Assembly: GCA_048497495.1 (NCBI GenBank)
Contig: JAFHCF010000245.1
Location: 1-41,751 of the forward strand
Origin: JAFHCF01 sp048497495
GTDB taxonomy: Bacteria; Pseudomonadota; Alphaproteobacteria; Rhizobiales; Ancalomicrobiaceae
Direction of reading: 5' to 3'
Length of the DNA: 41,751 nucleotides
The translations under genes were made by a program, and so were the position numbers. This document shows, in pieces, positions 16,482-23,817 of this stretch; position 1 is the first letter of the stretch, and each line of letters starts with the position of its first letter. The notes beneath the pieces were generated by a model. The model was given only the letters and a program-made list of their open reading frames with translations, had not been told where the DNA came from and did not search any database.

Positions 16482-16607
16482 GGGACGGACCTCCATCGGA
16501 TGTGCCGACGATGCCGTCGGCGGGCCTCCTCGACCCCCCGATCTGTGTTGCCCGCGTCCCCCGTCCGAGCCGCGAGCCGCCGGTTCGGTCGAGACGGGTT
16601 ATGAGAT

Positions 16608-16622
16608 TTAGACGACGTCCAA
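16608..16622 (-). promoter_or_regulatory. Candidate Irr operator upstream of the peroxidase gene
   Basis: On the minus strand TTGGAC-GTC-GTCTAA, extended to TTTGGAC and GTCTAAA arms. The two six-base arms are identical to those of the site before irr. The surrounding sequence is AT-richer than average, as expected for a promoter. Confidence 0.5.
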
Positions 16623-16718
16623 ACCTTGCGATGGATCAAAAAACCCGCGGCAAAACGGTCGCAGGGACAGCCTGTCGCACCTCCTCGCGAAAGCGGCGCC
16701 CGATGTCGATGCGGCGGG

Positions 16719-17039
16719 TCAGCCCCGCGGCCCGAACAGCACGATCGCCGCGCCGGTCAGACAGACCGCCGCGCCGATCAGGTCCCAACGGTCCGGGCGA
16801 ACCCCCTCGGCGCCCCACAGCCACAACAGCGACGCCGCGATGTAGACGCCACCGTAGGCCGCGTAGGCGCGCCCCGCCGCCGCGCTGTCGACGAAGGTGA
16901 GGAGATGGGCGAACAACGCCAGCGACGCCATGCCCGGCAACAGCCACAATGGCGATCGGTCGAGGCGCATCCACGCCCAGAAGGCGAAACACCCCGAGAT
17001 CTCCGCCAGGGCCGCGCCGACATAGAGGAGAAACGTCAT
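16719..17039 (-). CDS. YnfA family small membrane protein
   Basis: A 106-residue protein with four transmembrane helices. The sequence matches the UPF0060/YnfA family: GAALAEISGCFAFWAWMR, the GRAYAAYGGVYIAASLLW block, then a conserved WGAEGVRPDRWDLIGAAVCL near the end. YnfA proteins are related in fold to small multidrug-resistance transporters, and some have been linked to export of cationic compounds; physiological substrates are uncertain. It lies on the minus strand between yqeY and the peroxidase gene, with gaps of 97 bp and 237 bp, so it may be transcribed alone or from the yqeY promoter. Confidence 0.9.
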   Translation of the reverse strand: MTFLLYVGAALAEISGCFAFWAWMRLDRSPLWLLPGMASLALFAHLLTFVDSAAAGRAYAAYGGVYIAASLLWLWGAEGVRPDRWDLIGAAVCLTGAAIVLFGPRG

Positions 17040-17136
17040 CGGTGGAGCATCTCACGCCGCCGCGCCACCGACAAATCCGCCGGCGGCCCGGGCCGGGCGC
17101 CGGGGGTTCGGCCACGCCCGGCGCCGGAGGGAGGCA

Positions 17137-17589
17137 TCACGCCGTCAGCGCCGCCTTCACCAGACCGCTCGCCTTGGCCATGTCCATCTTGCCGGTGAAG
17201 CGCTCCTTCAGCGCCGCCATCACCCGGCCCATGTCCTTCGGCCCGGCCGCGCCGATCTCGGTGACGAGATCGGCGATCGCCGCCCGGGCTTCCGCCTCGT
17301 CCATCTGGCGCGGCATGTATTCGCGGATGACGGCGATCTCCTCGCGCTCCTTGGCGGCGAGTTCGGGACGACCGCCGTCGTCGTAGAGCTTGGCGGAATC
17401 CTCGCGGCTCTTCACCAACTTGGCCATCAGCTCGACGATCTCGGCGTCCGAGACGTGCTCGGCGCCCGAGGTCCGCCCGGCGATGTCCTTGTCCTTGATC
17501 GCCGAGGTGATCATCCTCAGCACCGAGAGCCGGGCCTTGTCGCCGGCCTTCATCGCGGTCTTCACCGCGGCATTGAGCTCTTCGCGCAT
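17137..17589 (-). CDS. GatB/YqeY domain protein
   Basis: A 150-residue protein consisting of the YqeY/GatB tail domain. It begins MREELNAAVKTAMKAGDKAR and continues LSVLRMITSAIKDKDI, then AVIREYMPRQMDEAEARAAI and MGRVMAALKERFTGKMDM, all typical. Free-standing YqeY resembles the tRNA-binding tail of the GatB amidotransferase subunit; its own role is unclear. The ATG has GAGGAGA about 8 bases upstream. It is divergent from carA, sharing a 275-bp region. In many Alphaproteobacteria, carA, yqeY, dnaG and rpoD are near neighbours; here about 4.3 kb of other genes separates yqeY from dnaG. Confidence 0.93.
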   Translation of the reverse strand: MREELNAAVKTAMKAGDKARLSVLRMITSAIKDKDIAGRTSGAEHVSDAEIVELMAKLVKSREDSAKLYDDGGRPELAAKEREEIAVIREYMPRQMDEAEARAAIADLVTEIGAAGPKDMGRVMAALKERFTGKMDMAKASGLVKAALTA

Positions 17590-17704
17590 CTTCGTCTCCT
17601 CGGGCTGGGTCTCGAGCCCGTCGGGGCTCGGCCACTCTCTCCCTCCTCTACACCGGAAGACGCGGGAAAACGAAGCCCTCGCGTGGCGCTCGGCCCACCC
17701 CGTG

Positions 17705-17733
17705 TTGACCGCCGCGCCGCCTTCCCCCTATAT
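17705..17733 (+). promoter_or_regulatory. Promoter of carA
   Basis: TTGACC (17705-17710), a 17-base spacer and CTATAT (17728-17733) form a near-consensus sigma-70 promoter about 130 bp before the carA start. The leader of roughly 125 nt is long enough for regulation, but no structured element was recognised. Confidence 0.65.
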
Positions 17734-17864
17734 GCCGCCAGACGAGCGGGCGACGACCTTCGCGGGGTCGGACGTCGCGCGCGTGGGAAGCCGCCCCACC
17801 GGCCTTCACGCGATCCGCGCGGCTCATGCCTTCATGAGCGACCCCCGGCGGGAACGGAAAAGCC

Positions 17865-19094
17865 ATGACCGACACCATCGCAGCCGACGCTGCCACGACC
17901 TCCGACGCCTGGGCCGAGAAGAAGCCGACCGCCCTCCTGGTGCTGGCCGACGGCACCGTGATCGAGGGCCAGGGCCTCGGCGCCGTCGGAACCGCCGTCG
18001 GCGAGGTCTGCTTCAACACCGCGATGACCGGTTATCAGGAGATCCTGACGGACCCCTCCTACGCCGGCCAGATCATCACCTTCACCTTCCCCCACATCGG
18101 CAACATCGGCGTCAACGACGAGGACATCGAGACCGTCAACATGGCCTCGTCCTCCGGCGTGCGCGGTTGCGTGCTGAAGGCGCCGATCACCGATCCGTCG
18201 AGCTGGCGCTCGACCCGCCACCTCGACCAATGGCTGAAGGCGCGCGGCGTCGTCGGCCTCGCCGGCATCGACACCCGCGCCTTGACCGCCCTGATCCGCG
18301 AGAAGGGCATGCCCAACGCGGTGATCGCCCATGCGCCCGACGGCGTCTTCGATCTCGACGCCCTGAAGGCGGAAGCCGCCGCCTGGCCCGGCCTCGAGGG
18401 CATGGATCTGGTGCCGATGGTCACCAGCGCCCAGAGCTTCGTCTGGGACGAGACCACCTGGACGCTCGGCGAGGGCTTCGGCCGCCAGACTGCGCCGAAG
18501 TATCACGTCGTCGCCCTCGACTTCGGCGTCAAGCGCAACATCCTGCGCCTGCTCGCCGCCGCCGGCGCCAAGGTCACGGTTCTGCCGGCGACCGCCACGG
18601 CGCAAGAGATCTTCGCCCTCGATCCCGACGGCGTCTTCCTGTCGAACGGCCCCGGCGACCCGGCCGAGACCGGCAAATACGCCGTGCCGACCATCGAGGC
18701 GGTGGTCGCGTCGGGCATTCCGACCTTCGGCATCTGCCTCGGTCACCAGATGCTCGGCCTGGCGCTCGGCGGCAAGACCATGAAGATGCACCAGGGCCAC
18801 CACGGCGCCAATCATCCGGTCAAGGACTTCACCACCGACAAGGTCGAGATCACCTCGATGAACCACGGTTTCGCCGTCGATCGCGACAGCCTGCCGGCCG
18901 GCGTCGTCGAGACCCACGTCTCGCTCTTCGACGGATCGAACTGCGGCATCGCCCTCGAGGGCAAGCCGGTGTTCTCGGTGCAGTACCACCCCGAGGCCTC
19001 GCCCGGCCCGCGCGACAGCCACTACCTCTTCACCCGCTTCATGAACCTGATCAGGGTGAGGAAGGGCGAGGCGCCGCTGCCCGAACGGGCGTGA
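17865..19094 (+). CDS. carA: Carbamoyl-phosphate synthase small (glutaminase) subunit
   Basis: A 409-residue subunit that hydrolyses glutamine and channels ammonia to CarB for carbamoyl phosphate, the precursor of arginine and pyrimidines. The N-terminal CPSase domain is seen at about 22-170 (GEVCFNTAMTGYQEILTDPS, GIDTRALTALIRE). The class I glutamine amidotransferase domain is at about 212-400 with catalytic C291 (FGICLGHQ), H375 and E377 (QYHPEAS). The ATG at 17865 has a GGAA-type ribosome-binding site. The stop is duplicated by a 9-bp tandem repeat. carB is 6.7 kb downstream on the same strand, so the two subunits are not in one operon. Confidence 0.98.
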   Translation: MTDTIAADAATTSDAWAEKKPTALLVLADGTVIEGQGLGAVGTAVGEVCFNTAMTGYQEILTDPSYAGQIITFTFPHIGNIGVNDEDIETVNMASSSGVRGCVLKAPITDPSSWRSTRHLDQWLKARGVVGLAGIDTRALTALIREKGMPNAVIAHAPDGVFDLDALKAEAAAWPGLEGMDLVPMVTSAQSFVWDETTWTLGEGFGRQTAPKYHVVALDFGVKRNILRLLAAAGAKVTVLPATATAQEIFALDPDGVFLSNGPGDPAETGKYAVPTIEAVVASGIPTFGICLGHQMLGLALGGKTMKMHQGHHGANHPVKDFTTDKVEITSMNHGFAVDRDSLPAGVVETHVSLFDGSNCGIALEGKPVFSVQYHPEASPGPRDSHYLFTRFMNLIRVRKGEAPLPERA

Positions 19095-19112
19095 CGGGCG
19101 TGACGGGCGTGC
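19086..19112 (+). repeat. 9-bp tandem repeat duplicating the carA stop codon
   Basis: Three in-phase units: CGGGCGTGA, CGGGCGTGA, CGGGCGTGC. The first contains the carA stop and the second repeats Arg-Ala-stop in the same frame. Confidence 0.75.
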
Positions 19113-19414
19113 GTGATGGTTCGAGACGCGCTCGTGGCGAGCGCTCCTCACCATGAGGCCCTTGTATTTGTTTCGAAAAACCCAAACCGCCTCATGGTGA
19201 GGAGCGCCGTAGGCGCGTCTCGAACCATCGCGCGCGGAGCCCGAGGAGGGCCTCGGCCGAATTACGCAAAGGGCCCTTGCGGGAGTAGCAAGTCACGCCC
19301 CCACGCCCCGTCCGGTTGGACCCACCGCGAAAGCCCCCCGCCTTCGCCGCCGCTTCCCCTTGATCCGCGCCGCGATCCGGCGGAACCTGGAGAAAAGACC
19401 GAGGGAGGCCATCC
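19095..19414. other. 320-bp gap between carA and the GST gene
   Basis: Apart from the tandem stop repeat and the 115-bp palindrome, the remaining 19230-19414 shows no gene. It presumably carries the GST promoter; no clear hexamers were found. The ribosome-binding site GAGGGAGG lies at its end. Confidence 0.5.
19115..19229. repeat. 115-bp intergenic palindromic repeat (Rhizobiales type)
   Basis: The left arm (19115-19159) and right arm (19189-19229) are inverted copies. GATGGTTCGAGACGCG pairs with CGCGTCTCGAACCATC at the outer end, and CGCTCCTCACCATGAGGC with GCCTCATGGTGAGGAGCG at the inner end. A mismatched middle and a 29-nt loop remain. Sequences containing CTCATGGTGAGGAGCG and GCGCGTCTCGAACCAT are, from memory, a common intergenic repeat family in Bradyrhizobium and relatives. 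It lies just after carA and could end transcription or be a non-autonomous mobile unit. Confidence 0.75.
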
Positions 19415-20041
19415 ATGGACCCGATCCGCATCGTCGGCGTGAACTTCTCGAACTTCGTGCAGTCGGTCCTCCTGGCGCTGCGCGAGAAGGGGGTTCCTTA
19501 CGAGTTGGTGCCGCCGCCGAGCGGGTTGAAGGAGCCGGCCCACATGGCGCTGCATCCCTGGGGCAAGATCCCGGTGGCGCTGCTCGACTCCGGCCCGCTC
19601 TACGAGACCGCCGCCATCCTGCGCTGGATCGACGCGGCCCTTCCCGGCCCGGCGCTGATGCCGACCGACCCGCTCGCCGCGGCGAGGGTCGAGCAGTGGA
19701 TGTCGGCCATCGTCTGCTATCTCGACGTCCACGCCATTCGCCAGATCGGCGGGCCGATGTTCTACGCCACCCGGCGCGGCGAGAGCTTCGAGCCGCCGCA
19801 GGCCGCCCTCGAGGCGCTCGATCACGACCTCACCGTCTTCGAGACCGCCCTCGGCCTCGGCCCCTTCCTCGGCGGCGCCGCGCCGAACCTCGCCGATCTC
19901 CTGCTGGCGCCGATCGTCAACGCGCTCGCCCTGATGCCCCAGACCCGCATGATGCTCTACGCCCGGCCGGCGTTGACCGGCTTCCTCGCCGCCGTCCATG
20001 CCCGCCCCTCGACGGAGGGTATCCTCAAGCGGCCGGTGTGA
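19415..20041 (+). CDS. Glutathione S-transferase family protein
   Basis: A 208-residue soluble protein. The N-terminal thioredoxin-like domain (about 1-78) has VNFSNFVQSVLLALREKGVP and the glutathione-site block GKIPVALLDSGPLYETAAIL, with cis-Pro after GKI and the E-T (Ser-equivalent) pair. The C-terminal helical domain has PFLGGAAPNLADLLLAPIV, the capping motif region. Such enzymes conjugate or reduce using glutathione in detoxification; the substrate is unknown. The ATG follows a strong GAGGGAGG. The stop codon abuts the stop of the convergent MocR gene with no base between, so no terminator fits between them. Confidence 0.9.
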   Translation: MDPIRIVGVNFSNFVQSVLLALREKGVPYELVPPPSGLKEPAHMALHPWGKIPVALLDSGPLYETAAILRWIDAALPGPALMPTDPLAAARVEQWMSAIVCYLDVHAIRQIGGPMFYATRRGESFEPPQAALEALDHDLTVFETALGLGPFLGGAAPNLADLLLAPIVNALALMPQTRMMLYARPALTGFLAAVHARPSTEGILKRPV

Positions 20042-21445
20042 TCAGCCGCGCCGCCGCAGCGCCTCGCCGAGAAAATCCCAGATCCGCTTCGCCCCCGACT
20101 GGGCCACGTTGAAACGCAGGAAGCGGCCGGCGGAGAGCGACGGCGAGAAGACGTTGCCCGGCGCCAACACGATGCCCTGCGCCGCCGCCCGTTTCGACAA
20201 CTCGCCGGCGTCGATGCCCTCGGGCAGTTCCGCCCACACGAAGATCCCCGCCTCACCCTCGCTCCACGGCACCATGCCGACGGCGACCAGATCGCGGCAG
20301 ACCCGGTCGCGCGCCTGGGCGAGCCGCCGCCGCAAGCCCTCGACGTGGCGGCGATGGCTGCCGTCGGCGAGCAGGCGATGGACCAGTTGGGCGGCGAGAT
20401 CGTCGTTGGTGAAGCTGGTGGCGAGCTTCAGCTCGGTCAGCCCCTCGATCAGATCGCCCCGCGCCGCGACCCAGCCGAGCCGCACCGCCGCCGACAGGGT
20501 CTTGGAGAAGGAGCCGACGTGGACCACCCGCTCGAGCCCGTCGAGGGCGGCCATGCGCGGCGCCGGCCGGCTCTCGAAATCGGCGAAGACGTCGTCCTCG
20601 ACGATGGTGAAATCGTGGGTCGCCGCCAGATTGAGCAGGCGATGGGCGGTCGCCGGACCGATCCGCCCGCCGGTCGGATTGTGCGGGCCGGAATTGGTCA
20701 GATAGAGCCGGGGCCGGTGAACCGCCGCCTCGCGGGCGAAGGCCTCGAGATCGGGGCCGTCGGGGCGAAAGGGAATGCCGACCACCCGCGCCCGATGGAG
20801 CTTCAACTTGGCGCGGAAGTTGTAATAGCAGGGGTCGTCGACGAAGACCGTGTCGCCCGGCTCGACCAGATGGCGCACCGCCAGATCGACGGCGGCCGAC
20901 GCCCCGGCGGTGAGCAGGATATGATGCGGCGCGACCTCGATGCCGCGCTCGCCGAGCCGCATCGCCAATTGCCGACGAAGGCCCGGATGGCCGAGCGGGT
21001 GGCCGTAGTCGACCAGCCGCGACGCCGGATCCCGGGCGATCGCCCGGAGCGCCCGGCGGATGCCGGCCTCCTCCAGCCACTCCGCCGGCAGCCAGCCGCA
21101 GCCCGGCTTGACCACCGAGGGGTCGAGTTCCAACGACTGGCGCATCACCCAGGACGGATCGATGTCGCGATCGAGCGGCGGCACCGGATCGGCGACCGGC
21201 GCCCGCGCCGACCCGGCGACGGTGAAGCCCGACCCCGGCCGCGACGCCACCCGCCCCGCCGCCACCAGCCGGTCGTAGGCCTCCACCACCGTCGACTTCG
21301 ACAGGCCCTGAGCCTGCGCCAACCGGCGGATCGACGGCAGCCGCGCCCCCGGCATCAACCGCCGCTCGACGATCGCCGCCCCGAGGCCCGCGACCACCGC
21401 CTCCACCAATGTGCCGTGCGCGGCGCGATCGATCGAGATCTCCAT
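20042..21445 (-). CDS. MocR-type transcriptional regulator (GntR HTH plus aminotransferase domain)
   Basis: A 467-residue MocR/PdxR-subfamily regulator. The GntR winged helix is at about 10-78 (LPSIRRLAQAQGLSKSTVVE, YDRLVAAGRVASRPGSGF). A fold-type I aminotransferase domain (about 110-467) has the PLP contacts N256 (HNPTG), D284 (VEDDVF) and the Schiff-base lysine K315 (GSFSKTLSAAVRLGW). Such proteins sense PLP or an amino compound and usually control a divergent gene. Here the divergent neighbour is an EamA exporter, 136 bp away, with GTAC repeats between. MocR proteins of this arrangement often control amino-acid or vitamin B6-related transport. ATG 21445. Confidence 0.95.
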   Translation of the reverse strand: MEISIDRAAHGTLVEAVVAGLGAAIVERRLMPGARLPSIRRLAQAQGLSKSTVVEAYDRLVAAGRVASRPGSGFTVAGSARAPVADPVPPLDRDIDPSWVMRQSLELDPSVVKPGCGWLPAEWLEEAGIRRALRAIARDPASRLVDYGHPLGHPGLRRQLAMRLGERGIEVAPHHILLTAGASAAVDLAVRHLVEPGDTVFVDDPCYYNFRAKLKLHRARVVGIPFRPDGPDLEAFAREAAVHRPRLYLTNSGPHNPTGGRIGPATAHRLLNLAATHDFTIVEDDVFADFESRPAPRMAALDGLERVVHVGSFSKTLSAAVRLGWVAARGDLIEGLTELKLATSFTNDDLAAQLVHRLLADGSHRRHVEGLRRRLAQARDRVCRDLVAVGMVPWSEGEAGIFVWAELPEGIDAGELSKRAAAQGIVLAPGNVFSPSLSAGRFLRFNVAQSGAKRIWDFLGEALRRRG

Positions 21446-21461
21446 CGGCTGTTCCGCCCTT

Positions 21462-21500
21462 CGTACCAGTACGGTTCATTCATCCGTACAGAAACCGTAC
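21462..21500. promoter_or_regulatory. Candidate MocR operator with repeated GTAC half-sites
   Basis: Four GTAC cores lie at 21463, 21469, 21486 and 21497. The outer pair GTACGGTT (21469-21476) and AACCGTAC (21493-21500) is a perfect inverted repeat, and CCGTAC (21484-21489) adds a direct repeat of the latter. The cluster lies 17-55 bp before the MocR start and about 80-120 bp before the transporter start. Confidence 0.6.
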
Positions 21501-21581
21501 CTCGATCTCGAGTCCTCGTCAGCCCATCTTCGCCGGCGTCGGCGGGCTTTTCCGTCGGGTCGAGGACGGGCGGAGCGCGAC

Positions 21582-22484
21582 ATGGACAGGCACAGGGCGG
21601 GGCTGATCGACGGCATGATCGGCGTCGCGATCTTCTCCGGATCGCTGGTGGCGACCCGTTTCGCCGTCGCCGATCTCGATCCCGTGTTCATGGCCCATGC
21701 CCGCGCCGTCGGTGCCGCCCTCCTCTCGGCCGCGGCTCTGCTGCTCACCCGACAGCCCCTGCCGCGGCGCGCCGACCTCGCCCCGCTCGCGCTGGTGGCG
21801 GCGACCGTGGTGATCGGCTTCCCGCTCCTGTCGGCCCTGGCGTTGCGCGAAATCACCGCCGCCCGCGCCACTCTCTTCATCGGCATGATTCCGCTCTTCA
21901 CCGCCGCCTTCGGCGTGGTCCGGCGGATCGCCGTGCCGCCGCGTCCGGCCTTCTGGCTCTTCGCCGTGGCGGGCAGCGCCGTCGTCGGGATCTACGCCCT
22001 CGGCGGCTCGCTCGAGGGAACCCGGCGCGGCGACGGGCTCATTCTCGGCGCGGTCGTGTGTGCCGGCATCGGTTATGCCGAGGGCGCCCGCCTCACCGCC
22101 CGTCTCGGCGGCTGGCAGGTGATCTCCTGGGCCTGTCTCCTCGCCCTGCCGCCGAGCCTCGCCCTCACCCTCCACCTCTGGCCGGATTGGGGCGCCGTCG
22201 GCTGGCCGTCCCTCGGCGGCCTCGCCTATACCGCCGCCTTCAGCCAGTGGATCGGCTTCCTGTTCTGGTATCGCGGCCTGGAGCGTGGCGGCGTCGCCGC
22301 GGTCAGCCCCTTGCAACTGCTCCAGCCCTTCCTCGGCCTGATCCTGGCGGCGCTCCTGCTCGGCGACGCGATCGGCCTGCGCCTGGGGCTCGCCACCCTC
22401 CTCGTCGTCGCCTGCGTCTTCGGCGCCCGCCGCTTCGCCGCCCCGAGGCCGATCGCCCCGGTGCCCGAGATCCGCCCCACGTGA
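21582..22484 (+). CDS. EamA/DMT superfamily transporter
   Basis: A 300-residue inner-membrane protein with about ten transmembrane helices in two EamA repeats (roughly 8-135 and 150-285). Characteristic segments are ARAVGAALLSAAALLL, the end of repeat one ALREITAARATLFIGMIPLF, and GGVAAVSPLQLLQPFLGLIL with LLGDAI near the end. DMT transporters of this kind export amino acids or other metabolites. ATG 21582 is chosen because GGAG lies about 8 bases upstream and longer starts would include the operator. It is divergent from, and probably controlled by, the MocR gene. It ends at a strong bidirectional terminator. Substrate unknown. Confidence 0.92.
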   Translation: MDRHRAGLIDGMIGVAIFSGSLVATRFAVADLDPVFMAHARAVGAALLSAAALLLTRQPLPRRADLAPLALVAATVVIGFPLLSALALREITAARATLFIGMIPLFTAAFGVVRRIAVPPRPAFWLFAVAGSAVVGIYALGGSLEGTRRGDGLILGAVVCAGIGYAEGARLTARLGGWQVISWACLLALPPSLALTLHLWPDWGAVGWPSLGGLAYTAAFSQWIGFLFWYRGLERGGVAAVSPLQLLQPFLGLILAALLLGDAIGLRLGLATLLVVACVFGARRFAAPRPIAPVPEIRPT

Positions 22485-22498
22485 GACGTCCCGACGGA

Positions 22499-22526
22499 CG
22501 AAAGGCCGCCCGAGGGCGGCCTTTCG
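22499..22526 (+). terminator. Bidirectional terminator after the EamA gene
   Basis: CGAAAGGCCGCC (22499-22510) pairs perfectly with GGCGGCCTTTCG (22515-22526) around a CGAG loop. It lies between the convergent EamA and metallopeptidase genes. T runs within the stem arms give modest tails in both directions. Confidence 0.75.
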
Positions 22527-22606
22527 CGGCATTTCGAATTGTCCGTCCCGAGACGGCTCGATCCCGTCGGCATCCGCGCGGGATCGAGACCGTGGTCCCG
22601 TGACAT

Positions 22607-23599
22607 TCAGAGATTCTGCGCCTTGAAGGTGTCGCAGCTCGCCAGACGGCCGCTGGCGAAACCGGCCTTGAACCAGCGCACCCGCTGCGCCGACGAGCCG
22701 TGGGTGAAGCTGTCGGGCACGACGTAGCCCTGCATGGTCTTCTGGATCGAATCGTCGCCGATGCGGCTCGCCGCGTTGAGCGCCTCCTCGATGTCGCCGG
22801 GCTCGATGAAGTCGCGGTCGCGCTGCGCCTCGTGCGCCCAGACGCCGGCGAAACAGTCGGCCTGCAACTCGATCCGGACCGAGGCGCGGTTCTGTTCCCT
22901 CTCGTTCATCCGAGCCCGGGCCTGATTGAAGGCCGGCAGGATGCCGAGCTGATTCTGGATGTGATGGCCGATCTCGTGGGCGATGACATAGGCCTGGGCG
23001 AAGTCGCCCGGCGCCTTGAAGCGTGTCTTCAGTTGGTCGTAGAAGGCGAGGTCGATGTAGACCTTGTGGTCGGCCGGGCAATAGAACGGCCCCGTCGCCG
23101 CGTTGGCCGCGCCACAGGCCGAGCGCGTCGCCCCGGAGAACAGCACCAGACGCGGCTCCTGGTAGCGCATGCCGGCCGCCTTGGGCACCAGATCGCCGGC
23201 CTGTTGCGGCAGGATGGTGCGCCAGCGATCCTCGGTGTCGCCGAGCACCACCGCGACGAAGCGGGTCATCTGGTCGGTGCGCGCCGCCGTGCGCTGCGGC
23301 TGACGCTGGACCTGTTGATGGCTGCGCGGCGCCTGGCTCGGGCCGATCTGGGTGCCGGAGAGCAGACTCATCGGGTTGATGCCCAACACCCAGGCGATGA
23401 TCAACATGATCACGATGGTGCCGATGCCGCCGCCACCGATGTTGATCGGCAATCCGCCGAGCCCGCCGGAATGGCCGCCCGAGCCGCCGTCGTAGCCCGA
23501 CCCACTGAAACCGCCGTCGTCGCCGCCGAACCCACCGCTGTCGCCGCCGTCGCGCCGATCCTCGATGTTGCTGCTTTCCCTGTGGCCTTCCCAGCGCAT
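22607..23599 (-). CDS. YpfJ-like neutral zinc metallopeptidase
   Basis: A 330-residue membrane-anchored protease. The N-terminal about 50 residues are glycine- and aspartate-rich (low complexity), followed by one transmembrane helix at about 59-78 (GIGTIVIMLIIAWVLGI). The catalytic domain has the zinc motif HEIGHH at 208-213 and the third ligand region ELQADCFAGVWAH (E244). Paired cysteines in SACGAAN and FYCPADHKVYID match the family. The active domain is expected on the periplasmic side, but its substrates are unknown. The gene stands alone on the minus strand between two terminators. Confidence 0.93.
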   Translation of the reverse strand: MRWEGHRESSNIEDRRDGGDSGGFGGDDGGFSGSGYDGGSGGHSGGLGGLPINIGGGGIGTIVIMLIIAWVLGINPMSLLSGTQIGPSQAPRSHQQVQRQPQRTAARTDQMTRFVAVVLGDTEDRWRTILPQQAGDLVPKAAGMRYQEPRLVLFSGATRSACGAANAATGPFYCPADHKVYIDLAFYDQLKTRFKAPGDFAQAYVIAHEIGHHIQNQLGILPAFNQARARMNEREQNRASVRIELQADCFAGVWAHEAQRDRDFIEPGDIEEALNAASRIGDDSIQKTMQGYVVPDSFTHGSSAQRVRWFKAGFASGRLASCDTFKAQNL

Positions 23600-23750
23600 C
23601 GTCGCGTTCCTCTCGACCCCGGGGAGGCGTCGCCGCCCGGCGCAGACCGCATGTCCGTCCTGCCCTTATATCGTGATGATCCCGGCGGGTGGAAGACACG
23701 CGGGCGACGAACGCCGAGGCATCGCCGCGCCACGCTCGCCCCCGGACGCG

Positions 23751-23784
23751 AAACGGCGGCGCGGGGTTCGCCCCGCCGCCGCCG
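23751..23784 (-). terminator. Terminator of the chemoreceptor gene
   Basis: CGGCGGCGCGGGG (23754-23766), a TTCG loop, and a complementary arm (23771-23784) with one bulged C form a 13-bp stem. On the minus strand it is followed by TTT. It starts 34 bp after the chemoreceptor stop. Confidence 0.6.
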
Positions 23785-23817
23785 ATCCGTCTCGAAACCG
23801 GTCTTCCGCGACGCCGC

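Noticed and set aside
17080..17136. GC-rich inverted repeat after yqeY as a terminator
   Set aside because: The arms match only with a gap and no T tract follows.
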